From Acidicapsa dinghuensis (GTDB taxonomy: Bacteria > Acidobacteriota > Terriglobia > Terriglobales > Acidobacteriaceae): DNA of 64,000 nt. This document shows, piece after piece, positions 17,826-26,232 of the stretch. The notes under the pieces are model-generated. The model was not told the DNA's origin, searched no databases, and saw only the letters and a program-made list of their open reading frames with translations. The stretch lies in assembly GCF_025685685.1 (NCBI RefSeq), contig NZ_JAGSYH010000006.1, positions 248,001 to 312,000 on the forward strand. Reading direction: 5' to 3'. Position numbers and translations under genes: made by a program. Position 1 is the first letter of the stretch; each line of letters starts with the position of its first letter.

Positions 17826-17918
17826 TCGTCCTGAACGAAGCGGGGTTCCCGCGGACAGGTCTTCGTCCGTGGGGTGGAGAAGTGAAGAATCTGCTTTTCC
17901 TACGATTTGCGCAGATTC
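17826..17918. repeat. Palindromic intergenic repeat between convergent genes
   Basis: The stretch contains CCCGCGGAC (17848-17856) pairing with GTCCGTGGG (17865-17873) and GAATCTGC (17887-17894) pairing perfectly with GCAGATTC (17911-17918). The phrases TCCTGAACGAAGCG and GTGAAGAATCTGC resemble dispersed hairpin repeats I know from many soil bacterial genomes, including Acidobacteria. It lies between the convergent wzi-like and Gfo/Idh genes, where it could stop transcription from either side, but no clear T-tract follows. Confidence 0.5.
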
Positions 17919-17948
17919 ACGGCGGCTCGGGATAGAGCAGATGCGCCT

Positions 17949-19085
17949 CTATCCCGTGTACCCCTTGTTCATCGTGATTCCCGCCGAGCGATAGATTTCC
18001 CTGATGTACGTCATATCGCGCAACCCTTCTTCGCCTGGGGAAGTGGATTCTTTATTCTGCAAAATACATTCCGAGAAGTGATTCGCCTCACGCGTGAAGT
18101 GAATCGCGCCCGTATCCGTGCTTGGTTCATCGAGTATCTGCGGCTTCTCACCTGGCTTGAAGATGCCCGCCGTCAGGTGCAGCCCGTCGTAGTTGAATGC
18201 CGGCTTCATCTCGACCCATCCATGAGAGCCAACCACGTGATAATACCCATCCATCATGCCACCGTAGGTCGTGTTGCAACTCGCCAGAACTCCCGATGGG
18301 AATTTCATCACCCAGTTCAGATTCTCCTCCACGGTCTTGAACCGCGGATCGTCAGGGTCGCTGTACGCATATGCTGAAAACTCCACAGGCTCCTCGCCAG
18401 TCAGGTAACGGGTAGCGTTCAAGCTGTAGATGCCAACATCCATCAGCGGACCGCCGCCAGCCATTGCCTTGTCCAATCGCCATTCGCCAGCCTTGCAATT
18501 GAACCCATAAGTGCTCTGAATCGACTGAATCCTGCCGATGGAGCTATCGCGTATCAATTGCACAGCGCGCAGATTGCTTGGCTCGTAATGCAGACGATAC
18601 GCAATCATCAGCTTCACATTCGCTTCCTTGCACGCCGCAATCATTGCTTCGCATTCGGATACGCTCACGGCCATCGGTTTTTCGCACAACACGTTCTTGC
18701 CTATCTTCGCCGAACGAATCGTGTACTCCGCGTGCATTGAGTTCGGCAGTCCGATATAAACCGCCTGCACCTCCTTGTTATGCTTCAACTCATCCATGTT
18801 CTCGTAGTTGTAAATAGACGATTTAGGAATGCCATATTGCTCGGCGTACATCTCCGCCTTTGCAGGATGCCCGCTCACCAGGGCAGTAATCTTTGAATTG
18901 CTGCTGTTCTGCACCCCGGCCATAAACAGCTTCGAGATGCGCCCGAGCCCAATTGCTGCGTACCCAATCTTGCCCTCCGATGATGCGGAGGCTTGTGCAT
19001 GCAAACGAGGCAGAAAACTTCCAGAGAGTTGTGCGGCAACACCAAGCGCGCTGAGCCGGGAAAATTCGCGGCGAGACAGGTTCAT
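17949..19085 (-). CDS. Tat-exported Gfo/Idh/MocA family oxidoreductase (glucose-fructose oxidoreductase-like)
   Basis: The product has 378 residues and starts with a twin-arginine signal (NLSRREFSRLSALGVAA to HAQA). The Rossmann domain follows (GYAAIGLGRISKLFMAG). The family EKP motif with its lysine is NVLCEKPMAVS, and the C-terminal alpha/beta domain begins near IAYRLHYEPSN. Periplasmic, Tat-exported members such as glucose-fructose oxidoreductase carry tightly bound NADP and oxidise sugars. The substrate here is unproven. It is a single gene, convergent with the wzi-like gene. Confidence 0.9.
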   Translation of the reverse strand: MNLSRREFSRLSALGVAAQLSGSFLPRLHAQASASSEGKIGYAAIGLGRISKLFMAGVQNSSNSKITALVSGHPAKAEMYAEQYGIPKSSIYNYENMDELKHNKEVQAVYIGLPNSMHAEYTIRSAKIGKNVLCEKPMAVSVSECEAMIAACKEANVKLMIAYRLHYEPSNLRAVQLIRDSSIGRIQSIQSTYGFNCKAGEWRLDKAMAGGGPLMDVGIYSLNATRYLTGEEPVEFSAYAYSDPDDPRFKTVEENLNWVMKFPSGVLASCNTTYGGMMDGYYHVVGSHGWVEMKPAFNYDGLHLTAGIFKPGEKPQILDEPSTDTGAIHFTREANHFSECILQNKESTSPGEEGLRDMTYIREIYRSAGITMNKGYTG

Positions 19086-19348
19086 GATGCAATGCTCCTG
19101 TAAATCGATTTTTCAGGGACTTATGAGGTCTGGCAGGAAGTGCGCTTCGAGTATAAGCTCTCTATCGCAGGTGAGGGAAGCAACAGGTGAATCTCTGGTT
19201 CAGCGAAGCGATAAAAGTCAGCAGGGATGAGGATCTGTCTGTTAAAGGCAGGTTGCATCGTCGGCCATCAAAGCCATCTCACTCTCAGACAAGCTTCATC
19301 GTGTGAAATTACCTGTCTATTGCAGGCCGTGCGTTACACTCTGGGGTG

Positions 19349-19858
19349 ATGCGGGTTTTAGGAATCGACTGCGGAACGGAGATTACGGGCTATGGCATCG
19401 TGGATGCAGACGAAACGAGCCGTATTCCGCAGCTTATTTGCATAGGCTTTGGAGCCATTCGTCTCCCAAAGCATAAAACCCTGCCCGAGCGCCTGCTGCA
19501 GGTCCGCGAAGAACTGCATGCCGCGCTGGAAGCCTGGCATCCCGACGTCGTTGCGATCGAAGAGGTCTTCTATTCGGTCAATGCTAAGTCTGCTCTCAAG
19601 CTTGGGCAGGTGCGCGGCGTGGCGCTGCTTGCAGTCGCTGAAATGGGTTTGCCCGTTGCCGAGTATGCTCCGCTCAAAATCAAGTCTTCCGTCGTTGGCT
19701 ATGGCCTTGCAGCAAAGGAGCAGGTGCAGTTCATGGTTGCTCGCCTGCTCGGCCTCGCCGATCCGCCGCAGCCTGCCGATGCCGCCGATGCCCTCGCCAT
19801 CTCCATCTGCCATATCCACACAGCGCAGACATTGTCGATTCAGGAGCGGGGAAGATGA
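19349..19858 (+). CDS. ruvC: Crossover junction endodeoxyribonuclease RuvC
   Basis: The product has 169 residues and is the Holliday-junction resolvase that cuts recombination intermediates bound by RuvAB. Catalytic acidic residues are visible: D7 in LGIDCG, the glutamate of VAIEEVFYS, and the aspartates of ADAADALAIS near the C-terminus. SALKLGQVRGVAL is the conserved central block. A GTG lies directly before the chosen ATG. The stop overlaps the next gene start by four bases (ATGA), so the two are translationally coupled. ruvA and ruvB are not in this window. Confidence 0.96.
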   Translation: MRVLGIDCGTEITGYGIVDADETSRIPQLICIGFGAIRLPKHKTLPERLLQVREELHAALEAWHPDVVAIEEVFYSVNAKSALKLGQVRGVALLAVAEMGLPVAEYAPLKIKSSVVGYGLAAKEQVQFMVARLLGLADPPQPADAADALAISICHIHTAQTLSIQERGR

Positions 19859-20544
19859 AATCAGTTCTCCGGGCTCTTTCTGGCAAGTTTCAAAAGTTCA
19901 CGACAATCGCATGTATATCGTTAGTTTTTTCCGCCGGACATGTATCCGCGCAACAGCAGCCTGAGTTCCAGGTAGATTTCACTGATGCGGGCCTCGTGCC
20001 TTCGCATTGGAGTCTGCGTGTATCCCCGGATGGAAGCGGCCACTTCGACTCCGACGGGGGCAACGTCACCGCACAACAGACCGGCCACATGACCGTCAGC
20101 GAACTCCACCGGAATATCCAGCTCAGCTCATCGCTCGCCAACCAGATATTTTCTGTTGCGCATTCCCGTCATTTCTTCAATGTCCCCTGCGAAAGCCATA
20201 TGAAGGTGGCATTTCAGGGCACCAAGCGCTTCACTTACACCGGCCCTGACGGTAGCGGAAGCTGTACATTTAACTATTCCAAAGACAAGCAGATTCAGGA
20301 GCTTGGCAGCACTCTCATGGGGGTTGAATATACCATCCTGACCGGCGGCAGACTGGAGATGCTGCTTCTCCACGACAGGCTGGGTCTTGACCAGGAGTTG
20401 GAGAGTTTTGCCGACGCTCTGCATAACGGCAATGCTGCTGATCCTGAGGTCATTCGCGATACGCTCATGCGCATTGCCGATGACGACCAGGTGATGGATC
20501 GTGCCCGAAAGCGCGCACACGCGCTTCTTGCCGAGCCTCGCTAG
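19855..20544 (+). CDS. Secreted protein of unknown function, coupled to ruvC
   Basis: The product has 229 residues with a signal peptide (FTTIACISLVFSAGHVSAQQ). I recognise no domain. The middle part has a DGSGHFDSDGG stretch and two cysteines that could form a disulfide (NVPCESH and GSCTFNY). The C-terminal third is helical (MLLLHDRLGLDQELESFADAL and a run of Asp/Arg-rich helices). It overlaps ruvC by four bases, so it shares its transcript, though an exported protein has no obvious link to recombination. Confidence 0.8.
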   Translation: MKSVLRALSGKFQKFTTIACISLVFSAGHVSAQQQPEFQVDFTDAGLVPSHWSLRVSPDGSGHFDSDGGNVTAQQTGHMTVSELHRNIQLSSSLANQIFSVAHSRHFFNVPCESHMKVAFQGTKRFTYTGPDGSGSCTFNYSKDKQIQELGSTLMGVEYTILTGGRLEMLLLHDRLGLDQELESFADALHNGNAADPEVIRDTLMRIADDDQVMDRARKRAHALLAEPR

Positions 20545-20930
20545 CCGAATAAGTTAGCCGGATCACGATAGTCCAACTTCGCGACAGATTTCTGTCACCC
20601 TTCTGTAAGTTGCCTGTAATGTATGCAATGTGGTGATTTGCATGCAACCGAAATAAGTAGATTTTCTGCGTCTTTTGTGTAAATTATGGGTCTATAGCTG
20701 CAGGAAAGTCGGCCGCCGCCTTCGGTATACGAAAGCGGTGGTGCAGCATCCAGTGAGTTAGTCGTATATCGGGCTGCATTTGCAGTCAAAATCGGCATAT
20801 CATGAGACAGCCTCAGGTTATGCCGGTAGGTTGCTTTCCGAATTGAGACCCGGCCTCAGGCAAGTGTGCTGAGACAGGGCCTGTATGAAGGTTGCAGGCG
20901 GTCAGGGCTGAAGTAGGAAAGGGGGCTCTC
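20545..20930 (+). promoter_or_regulatory. Long structured leader of the FecR-domain gene
   Basis: This 386-base spacer contains a strong hairpin at 20697-20747: an outer GCTGCA/TGCAGC stem, an asymmetric bulge, then CCGCCGC pairing with GCGGTGG (one G-U) and a further TTCG/CGAA helix. Downstream, TGAGAC is repeated at 20803, 20844 and 20870, each followed within a few bases by a GCCT or CCT. The palindrome TTGCATGCAA lies near 20639. I do not recognise a known riboswitch core. The ribosome binding site AAAGGGGG precedes the ATG at 20931. Confidence 0.5.
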
Positions 20931-22565
20931 ATGCGATGTATTCAACACATTGAAGATCCGGGGTTTAGAAAGAGAACGTTCCGTTCCATTTCTCGTTGGA
21001 CTTGTGCAAGCGCGCTTGCTGCTGTGGCTGGCGTATTTTTGATGTCGTCTTCTACGATGTCTCTTGCAGGTTCGCTCTCTGACGACGCACCTTCCAAACC
21101 ACAGGTGAATCCCGACGCCCGTGCCGTCCGATTGAGCAGCGTCGATGGCAAAGTCAGGGTAGTGCAGGACGGTCAGGTGGTTGCCGATCCAGCCTATGCA
21201 AACATGCCGATCTTTGAAGGGTCGCAGATTTCAACCGCCGATGATGGCAATGCCGAGATCCAGTTCGAAGACGGCAGTGTTGTTCGTCTGTCACCGAACT
21301 CATCCATCACATTGCCCGTTCTGCAGAAGCAGGGAAGCGGAACCCGCTCTGAGATTACCGTCAATGGCGGTCTCTGCTACTTTGAACTGCAGCCCTCCAA
21401 CGACACCAACGGCATACTTGTGCGGCTCGGTCCTGCCTCATTCTCTCCAAGCAGCTTTTCCGTGATTCGCGTAACGCTCGATCAACCTCCGGGCAACATC
21501 GCTGTCTTCTCCGGCAATGTTCATGTCGAACAGGGCAACGCCGTGCAGGTCGAAGTACATGGCGGCGAAAGCCTTGCTCTCAATGCTTCGGATCCATCCA
21601 ACTATAAGCTCGACGAGACAATCGCCTCCGATTCCTGGGATAGCTGGAATGCCGATCGCGATCAGGCGCTGAATGCGCAGGCCAGCGAGAAAACGGCCGC
21701 CTCCAGCAAGTACGGCAACTCCGCCGCGGGCTTCAGCGATCTCGACGCCAACGGCAACTGGTATGACGTTCCCGGCCAGGGATACGTCTGGTCTCCGTAT
21801 GACGCGCAGGCCACCGGCTCAGCTTGGGATCCCTATGGTTACGGCAACTGGGTCAACTATCCCGGTTATGGGTATCTCTTCGTCTCCGGGTACGACTGGG
21901 GTTATGCGCCCTTTGCCTGTGGCGCGTGGAATTTCTACGACGGCCTCGGCTGGGGATGGTATCCCGGCGCCGCTTGCAATCCGTGGTGGGGCAACTACGG
22001 CTATGGACCGTATGGCGGCTGGGGCTACAACGTTGGGCGTCCCCCGCACGGCTATCTGCCGCCGCGCCGTCCGGGGCGTGGTCCGGGTACTCCGCATCCA
22101 GTCGGCGGTGGCATGCATCCTGTAGTGGCTGGCAGAAGCAACGTGATTCACGTGGATCATCGCCCTGCCGGTGACGGAGAACTCTCTCTCAACGGCGGAA
22201 CACATCCGGTAACAATTGACGGCCATACCATTGAGCCAATGCATCCGATTGTGCCGCGACAGGCGTATAGCAGCACTGCTGCTGGCTTTGCGAATCGTCC
22301 CGAAGGTCCCGGTGGCATGCATCCCGGCACGACCTATGGGTACGGCGCAGGCGGATCAAACACCTTCCGCCCATCAGCTCCTGGTTACGTTCCCCGTGCT
22401 CCGAGCTACGCTCCGCCACGCAGCTCCAGCTTTTCACCTAGTTCTGGCAGCCACTTCAGCGCTCCGGCTCCGGCGCCGCATTTCTCTGCTCCCTCAGGTG
22501 GCGGAATGTCCGGTGGCGGCGGAGGTGGACATCCATCCGGCGGCGGTGGTGGATCGCATCATTGA
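20931..22565 (+). CDS. FecR-domain protein with Trp/Tyr/Gly-rich DUF6600-like region
   Basis: The product has 544 residues. A membrane or signal segment (ASALAAVAGVFLMSSST) is followed by a FecR/LysM-like domain at about 70-220 (VRLSSVDGKVRVVQDGQVV, FEDGSVVRLSPNSSITLP). A region at about 270-370 is rich in Trp, Tyr, Pro and Gly (NWYDVPGQGYVWSPY, GLGWGWYPGAACNPWWG), like the DUF6600 region of many acidobacterial proteins. The last 150 residues are low-complexity Pro/His/Gly/Ser. It is probably exported and cell-surface associated. Without a FecA or sigma partner it is unlikely to be a classical iron regulator. The start at 20931 is supported by AAAGGGGG. Confidence 0.85.
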   Translation: MRCIQHIEDPGFRKRTFRSISRWTCASALAAVAGVFLMSSSTMSLAGSLSDDAPSKPQVNPDARAVRLSSVDGKVRVVQDGQVVADPAYANMPIFEGSQISTADDGNAEIQFEDGSVVRLSPNSSITLPVLQKQGSGTRSEITVNGGLCYFELQPSNDTNGILVRLGPASFSPSSFSVIRVTLDQPPGNIAVFSGNVHVEQGNAVQVEVHGGESLALNASDPSNYKLDETIASDSWDSWNADRDQALNAQASEKTAASSKYGNSAAGFSDLDANGNWYDVPGQGYVWSPYDAQATGSAWDPYGYGNWVNYPGYGYLFVSGYDWGYAPFACGAWNFYDGLGWGWYPGAACNPWWGNYGYGPYGGWGYNVGRPPHGYLPPRRPGRGPGTPHPVGGGMHPVVAGRSNVIHVDHRPAGDGELSLNGGTHPVTIDGHTIEPMHPIVPRQAYSSTAAGFANRPEGPGGMHPGTTYGYGAGGSNTFRPSAPGYVPRAPSYAPPRSSSFSPSSGSHFSAPAPAPHFSAPSGGGMSGGGGGGHPSGGGGGSHH

Positions 22566-22591
22566 TCTCTCTGTAACCACAAACCTCAAAG

Positions 22592-22623
22592 CGGCGTCAT
22601 CTCATTGCGGATGACGCCGTTTC
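22592..22623. terminator. Bidirectional hairpin between the FecR gene and rsmA
   Basis: CGGCGTCATC (22592-22601) pairs perfectly with GATGACGCCG (22610-22619) around an eight-base loop, followed by TTTCT. It lies between the 3' ends of two convergent genes and can serve both. Confidence 0.8.
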
Positions 22624-23435
22624 TATCTGGGGCTTTCAGCACTGATTTCGCGGAACAGGCTTGCCAGTGTCTCCAATCGAAGCTCCTCCGCACGCGCCAT
22701 CGCCTTAATCCCCGCTCGCTCCATTGTCGCGGCAGCGTCGCCCGTCGCATATCCAGCAGCGCGCAGATTATTCGCAAGAGTCTTTCGCTTTTGCGCGAAT
22801 ACCTGCTTCAGGAAGCCAATAAATGAGCCTTTGTCCACTTCCAGCTCAACGAAGCGCGGTGCAAAACGCCATCGAAAGACGGTTGAGTGCACCTGAGGCG
22901 GCGGCACGAATGCTCCAGGCGGCAGAGTAAACAGTGGCTCGGTCGAGCCATACAGTTGCATCGTTACCGTCAGCAGCCCATAATCACGGCTTCCCGGTTC
23001 TGCCGTTACCCGATCCGCCACCTCGCGCTGCACCATGAGCACCGCAGCTTCCAACGCTTCAGCATGCTCGGCCAGATGCAGCAGAATCGGCGAAGTGATG
23101 TAGTACGGCAGATTGCCGACAACCACCAGCCGCTGTCCGGCTTTCTGAGCAAGCGCCGAGAAGTCGAACTCCAGTACATCCTGATGCACGACTTCGACGC
23201 GTCCTTCCGCGATCTGCCCGCGAAATCTCTCCTGCAACTCCACAACGAGCCGAGGATCGAACTCCAGCGCCACCAGCTTGGTCGCGCTGGCCGCTAAACC
23301 CTCCGTAATCGCTCCGGCTCCCGGCCCAATCTCGACAACCGTCCTGCCTTCCAACGGGCTAGCCGCGCGAATGATCTGTTGTACCGCGGCCTGATCTCGC
23401 AAGAAGTTTTGTCCCAGTCTCGATTTAGCCGTCAT
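22623..23435 (-). CDS. rsmA: 16S rRNA dimethyladenosine transferase RsmA (KsgA)
   Basis: The product has 270 residues and dimethylates the two adjacent adenosines in the 3'-terminal hairpin of 16S rRNA, a late step of 30S assembly. The N-terminal GQNFLRD motif, the SAM-binding VEIGPGAGAIT (about 34-44) and the catalytic NLPY in VVGNLPYYITSP (about 108) are all present. The C-terminal helical domain includes FAQKRKTLANNLRAAGY. The length is normal for the family. It is transcribed away from glgA. Confidence 0.96.
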   Translation of the reverse strand: MTAKSRLGQNFLRDQAAVQQIIRAASPLEGRTVVEIGPGAGAITEGLAASATKLVALEFDPRLVVELQERFRGQIAEGRVEVVHQDVLEFDFSALAQKAGQRLVVVGNLPYYITSPILLHLAEHAEALEAAVLMVQREVADRVTAEPGSRDYGLLTVTMQLYGSTEPLFTLPPGAFVPPPQVHSTVFRWRFAPRFVELEVDKGSFIGFLKQVFAQKRKTLANNLRAAGYATGDAAATMERAGIKAMARAEELRLETLASLFREISAESPR

Positions 23436-23590
23436 GAAAGGTCTTTCCGTGCAGGAATTGCAACTGTAAGCCGTAGTAGACTTGGCGGGTTAGCTGTTTT
23501 TTGAGCCTCTTCGGCAAGCTGTTTCCCATCCAATGATTGTCCCGCAACGCTGTGCTCTCAGGCCGGCACATAGCAAAGGAGAGTTTCCGA

Positions 23591-25054
23591 ATGCATATTG
23601 TATTTGCTGCCTCAGAGTGCGTGCCGTTTGCCAAGACCGGCGGCCTCGCCGATGTCGTCGGCGCGCTGCCGCCTGAGCTCGTCAAGCTCGGCCATCAGGT
23701 CACCGTTTATCTGCCGCTCTATAAGGTTGTCCGTCCGCATCTGCCAGAGGAACTTACCTTCGCCATCCGCTCCATCACCATTCCATTCACGTACTACAAC
23801 CGCTTCGCCGGAATCGTCGATGGCGGCATCCGCGATGGCGTGCAGTTCTACTTTGTCGATTGCCCGGAGCTCTTCGACCGCGACGGCATCTATGGCCCCA
23901 AAACCTCCGCCGGCGACTTCGGTGACAATGCCGAGCGCTTCGGCCTCTTCAACCGCGTCGTCCTCGAAGCTACCAAGCAGCTTGGCGTGCCCGACATCTT
24001 TCATGTTCACGACTGGCAGACTGCGCTGCTGGCTGTTTATCTGCACACCATCTACTTCTTCGATCCCGCGCTGCGCAAGGCTGGAATTGTTCTCTCTATC
24101 CACAACGCCGGCTACCAGGGCTGGTTCCCGCCCAACACCGTGCCGCAATTGCTCTTTCCATGGGATATCTTCACCGTCGAAAAAGTCGAGCAGAACGACA
24201 CTTTCAATTTTCTAAAGGGCGGCATCGTTTACTCCGACTACATGACGACCGTCAGCCCTACCTACGCCCGCGAGATTCAGACACCGGAATTCGGTTCCGG
24301 CCTCGAAGGACTGCTCAGCCGCCGCCATTGGGATCTGCGCGGCATCCTTAACGGCGTCGACTACTCCCAGTGGGACCCCTCGCGCGATCCCAATCTTGCG
24401 GCCCACTACACGCCTGCGAAGCTCGACGGCAAAGTCGAGTGTCGCCGCGACCTGCTCCACGCCTTTGGCCTTGAGGCAGTTGCGGATGCCACGCCCGTCA
24501 TCGGCATCGTCTCCCGTTTCGCCACGCAAAAGGGCCTCGACTTCGTCGCCCAGATCGCCGACCGCATGATGGAGCGCGATCTTGCCATGGTCGTCCTCGG
24601 TTCCGGTGAGCTCTATTATGAAAATCTCTTCCGCAACCTCGCTGCCCGTTATCCCCACAAGATCTCTGTCCAGATCAAATACGACGACGCCCTCGCGCAC
24701 AAGATCGAAGCCGGCTCCGACATGTTCCTCATGCCCTCGCGCTACGAGCCCTCAGGCCTGAACCAGATGTATTCGCTCAAGTACGGCACTGTCCCGATCG
24801 CACGCGCCACCGGCGGCCTCGAAGATACCGTCGAGGAGTGGAATGCTGAAACAGGCACCGGCACTGGCTTCAAGTTCTACGGCTACAATCCCTCGGATCT
24901 GCTCACCGCCATCGACCGCGCCCTCGCAGCCTTCCAGGACAAGATTGGCTGGAAAAAGCTGATGCTGAACGGCATGGCCAAGGACTATTCCTGGCAACAT
25001 CCCGCCCGCGAATATATCGAAGTCTATGAAGAAGTACTGCGGCGTCGAGGATGA
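23591..25054 (+). CDS. glgA: Glycogen synthase GlgA (ADP-glucose type)
   Basis: The product has 487 residues and is a GT5 glycogen synthase that extends alpha-1,4-glucan from ADP-glucose in the cytoplasm. KTGGLADV with the substrate-binding K15 is at the N-terminus. FHVHDWQTALLAVY, SIHNAGYQGWFPP and the C-terminal PSRYEPSGLNQMYSLKYGT are diagnostic. I chose the ATG at 23591, preceded by AAAGGAGAG. The last 20 residues (WQHPAREYIEVYEEVLRRRG) have a second, diverged copy about 780 bases downstream, beyond the DUF695 gene. No other glg gene is adjacent. Confidence 0.96.
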   Translation: MHIVFAASECVPFAKTGGLADVVGALPPELVKLGHQVTVYLPLYKVVRPHLPEELTFAIRSITIPFTYYNRFAGIVDGGIRDGVQFYFVDCPELFDRDGIYGPKTSAGDFGDNAERFGLFNRVVLEATKQLGVPDIFHVHDWQTALLAVYLHTIYFFDPALRKAGIVLSIHNAGYQGWFPPNTVPQLLFPWDIFTVEKVEQNDTFNFLKGGIVYSDYMTTVSPTYAREIQTPEFGSGLEGLLSRRHWDLRGILNGVDYSQWDPSRDPNLAAHYTPAKLDGKVECRRDLLHAFGLEAVADATPVIGIVSRFATQKGLDFVAQIADRMMERDLAMVVLGSGELYYENLFRNLAARYPHKISVQIKYDDALAHKIEAGSDMFLMPSRYEPSGLNQMYSLKYGTVPIARATGGLEDTVEEWNAETGTGTGFKFYGYNPSDLLTAIDRALAAFQDKIGWKKLMLNGMAKDYSWQHPAREYIEVYEEVLRRRG

Positions 25055-25061
25055 GGAAATA

Positions 25062-25808
25062 GTGGCTGATCAATGGAACTTCTATTTTTGCACTGTCAAC
25101 GACTTGCTGGCGTCGATCTTCCTGAACCTCGGGCTCAGAGACCAGGTGCCAATAGCGGCAAAACCTTGGCTTCTATGGGTTTGGGTTTATTTTCTATCGC
25201 CGAGAGAAGATGGGCTGTCGAGCTCTGAAGAGAGTCCGGTTCTATCGAAGATCGAAGATTTACTGTCTCCTGAGCTCACCGAGGCTTGTGGTGCAATCTT
25301 GAGTGGCAGGATTACCACTGCGGGGCGCCGCGAGTTCTACTTCTACGGCGAAAGCAGCAATCGTTTTGAATCTACTGTTCGCAAGTGCCTCGCTGTGTTT
25401 CCGGAATATAAATTCGACCTGCAAGCTGATCCAGATCCTGAGTGGAAGCAGTACTTGGACGTTCTTTACCCCAACCTTCGACAGTTTGAATCCATGGCGA
25501 ATCGAGATGTCCTTGACGCGCTTGAACGCAACGGCGACCGCCACGAGTTAGAAAGGGAAGTTGATTATTTCCTGTATTTTTCTAGCGATACTGGGCGATC
25601 CCTGTTCTGCGATGCAGCGGAAAAGTTAGGCTATCGTGTTGAACTACTAGGTAAATCAGAAGGAGAAAGACCGTTCGGGGTGCAACTTCACCGTTTCCAA
25701 TCGGTCGATCAAAACACAATTGATTCCATCGTGTTCGAATTGATGACCTTAGGGGAGAAGTATGGCGGCGACTACGACGGATGGGGGACCGAAGCCACAG
25801 CCGAATAG
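25062..25808 (+). CDS. DUF695 and RraB domain protein
   Basis: The product has 248 residues from a GTG at 25062. AGGAAA precedes it and glgA stops 8 bases upstream. An ATG at 25026 would overlap glgA. The N-terminal 150 residues match DUF695 (REFYFYGESSNRF, FPEYKFDLQADPDPEWKQYL). The C-terminal 90 match RraB, the regulator of RNase E activity (VDYFLYFSSDTGRSLFCDAA, GEKYGGDYDGWG). RraB inhibits RNase E by protein contact in Escherichia coli. Stand-alone DUF695-RraB proteins are found across bacteria, often near other accessory genes, and their role is not known. Codon use is more AT-rich than in glgA, which suggests recent arrival. Confidence 0.85.
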   Translation: MADQWNFYFCTVNDLLASIFLNLGLRDQVPIAAKPWLLWVWVYFLSPREDGLSSSEESPVLSKIEDLLSPELTEACGAILSGRITTAGRREFYFYGESSNRFESTVRKCLAVFPEYKFDLQADPDPEWKQYLDVLYPNLRQFESMANRDVLDALERNGDRHELEREVDYFLYFSSDTGRSLFCDAAEKLGYRVELLGKSEGERPFGVQLHRFQSVDQNTIDSIVFELMTLGEKYGGDYDGWGTEATAE

Positions 25809-25877
25809 ATGCAGTATCGCCACACAGTTCACGAATATGTGGAAGTTTACGAAGATCTCCTCCTCCGCAGAGCGTAA
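25809..25877 (+). pseudogene. Relic second copy of the glgA 3' end
   Basis: Directly after the DUF695-RraB stop codon, in the same frame, 22 codons encode MQYRHTVHEYVEVYEDLLLR plus RA and a stop. This aligns without gaps to the last 20 residues of glgA (HPAREYIEVYEEVLRRRG against HTVHEYVEVYEDLLLRRA). The DNA is clearly diverged, so this is not a recent duplication. It looks like the old 3' end of a glycogen synthase left behind when a foreign gene and a replacement 3' end were put in front of it. Confidence 0.65.
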
Positions 25878-25905
25878 TTGACGATGAACCTGGGCAGGGA
25901 GTTCC

Positions 25906-26103
25906 ATGACGATGGACGAAAAAGTGGCAAGTTTCTCCGAATCTCAGGACACCGACGGAAGTGGCGTACACCGAAAGCACTTGCAAACGATTCTGGAATT
26001 GCGTCTGATTGGCAAAGAGTTGGCGGATGGTGTCGACCCCGATGAGTATGTTCGCCGGCTTCGCGAGGGCTGGGACGACCAAGACGATCAACTCGAACGA
26101 TAG
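25906..26103 (+). CDS. Small acidic protein of unknown function
   Basis: The product has 65 residues and is rich in Asp, Glu and Arg, probably helical (LQTILELRLIGKELADGVDP, then EYVRRLREGWDDQDDQ). GGGAG precedes the ATG by a good distance. It has no recognised domain. It sits just after the relic glgA tail, so it may belong to the same accessory insert as the DUF695-RraB gene. Confidence 0.5.
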   Translation: MTMDEKVASFSESQDTDGSGVHRKHLQTILELRLIGKELADGVDPDEYVRRLREGWDDQDDQLER

Positions 26104-26232
26104 CGGCGCGGCGAAGTCTAGACTGGCAATCCGGGCCGCTCCACGCGCGGTTGGGGCGGTGGGTGGGGAGCTAGACCTGATTTGTGGGAGTCAATAGAAG
26201 ACTCATGACCATTTCCGGTTCATAATAGACAT

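Noticed and set aside
20697-20883. Known riboswitch class in the FecR leader
   Set aside because: I compared it by eye with c-di-GMP-I, cobalamin and TPP cores and saw none of their invariant strings, so I describe only an unassigned structure.
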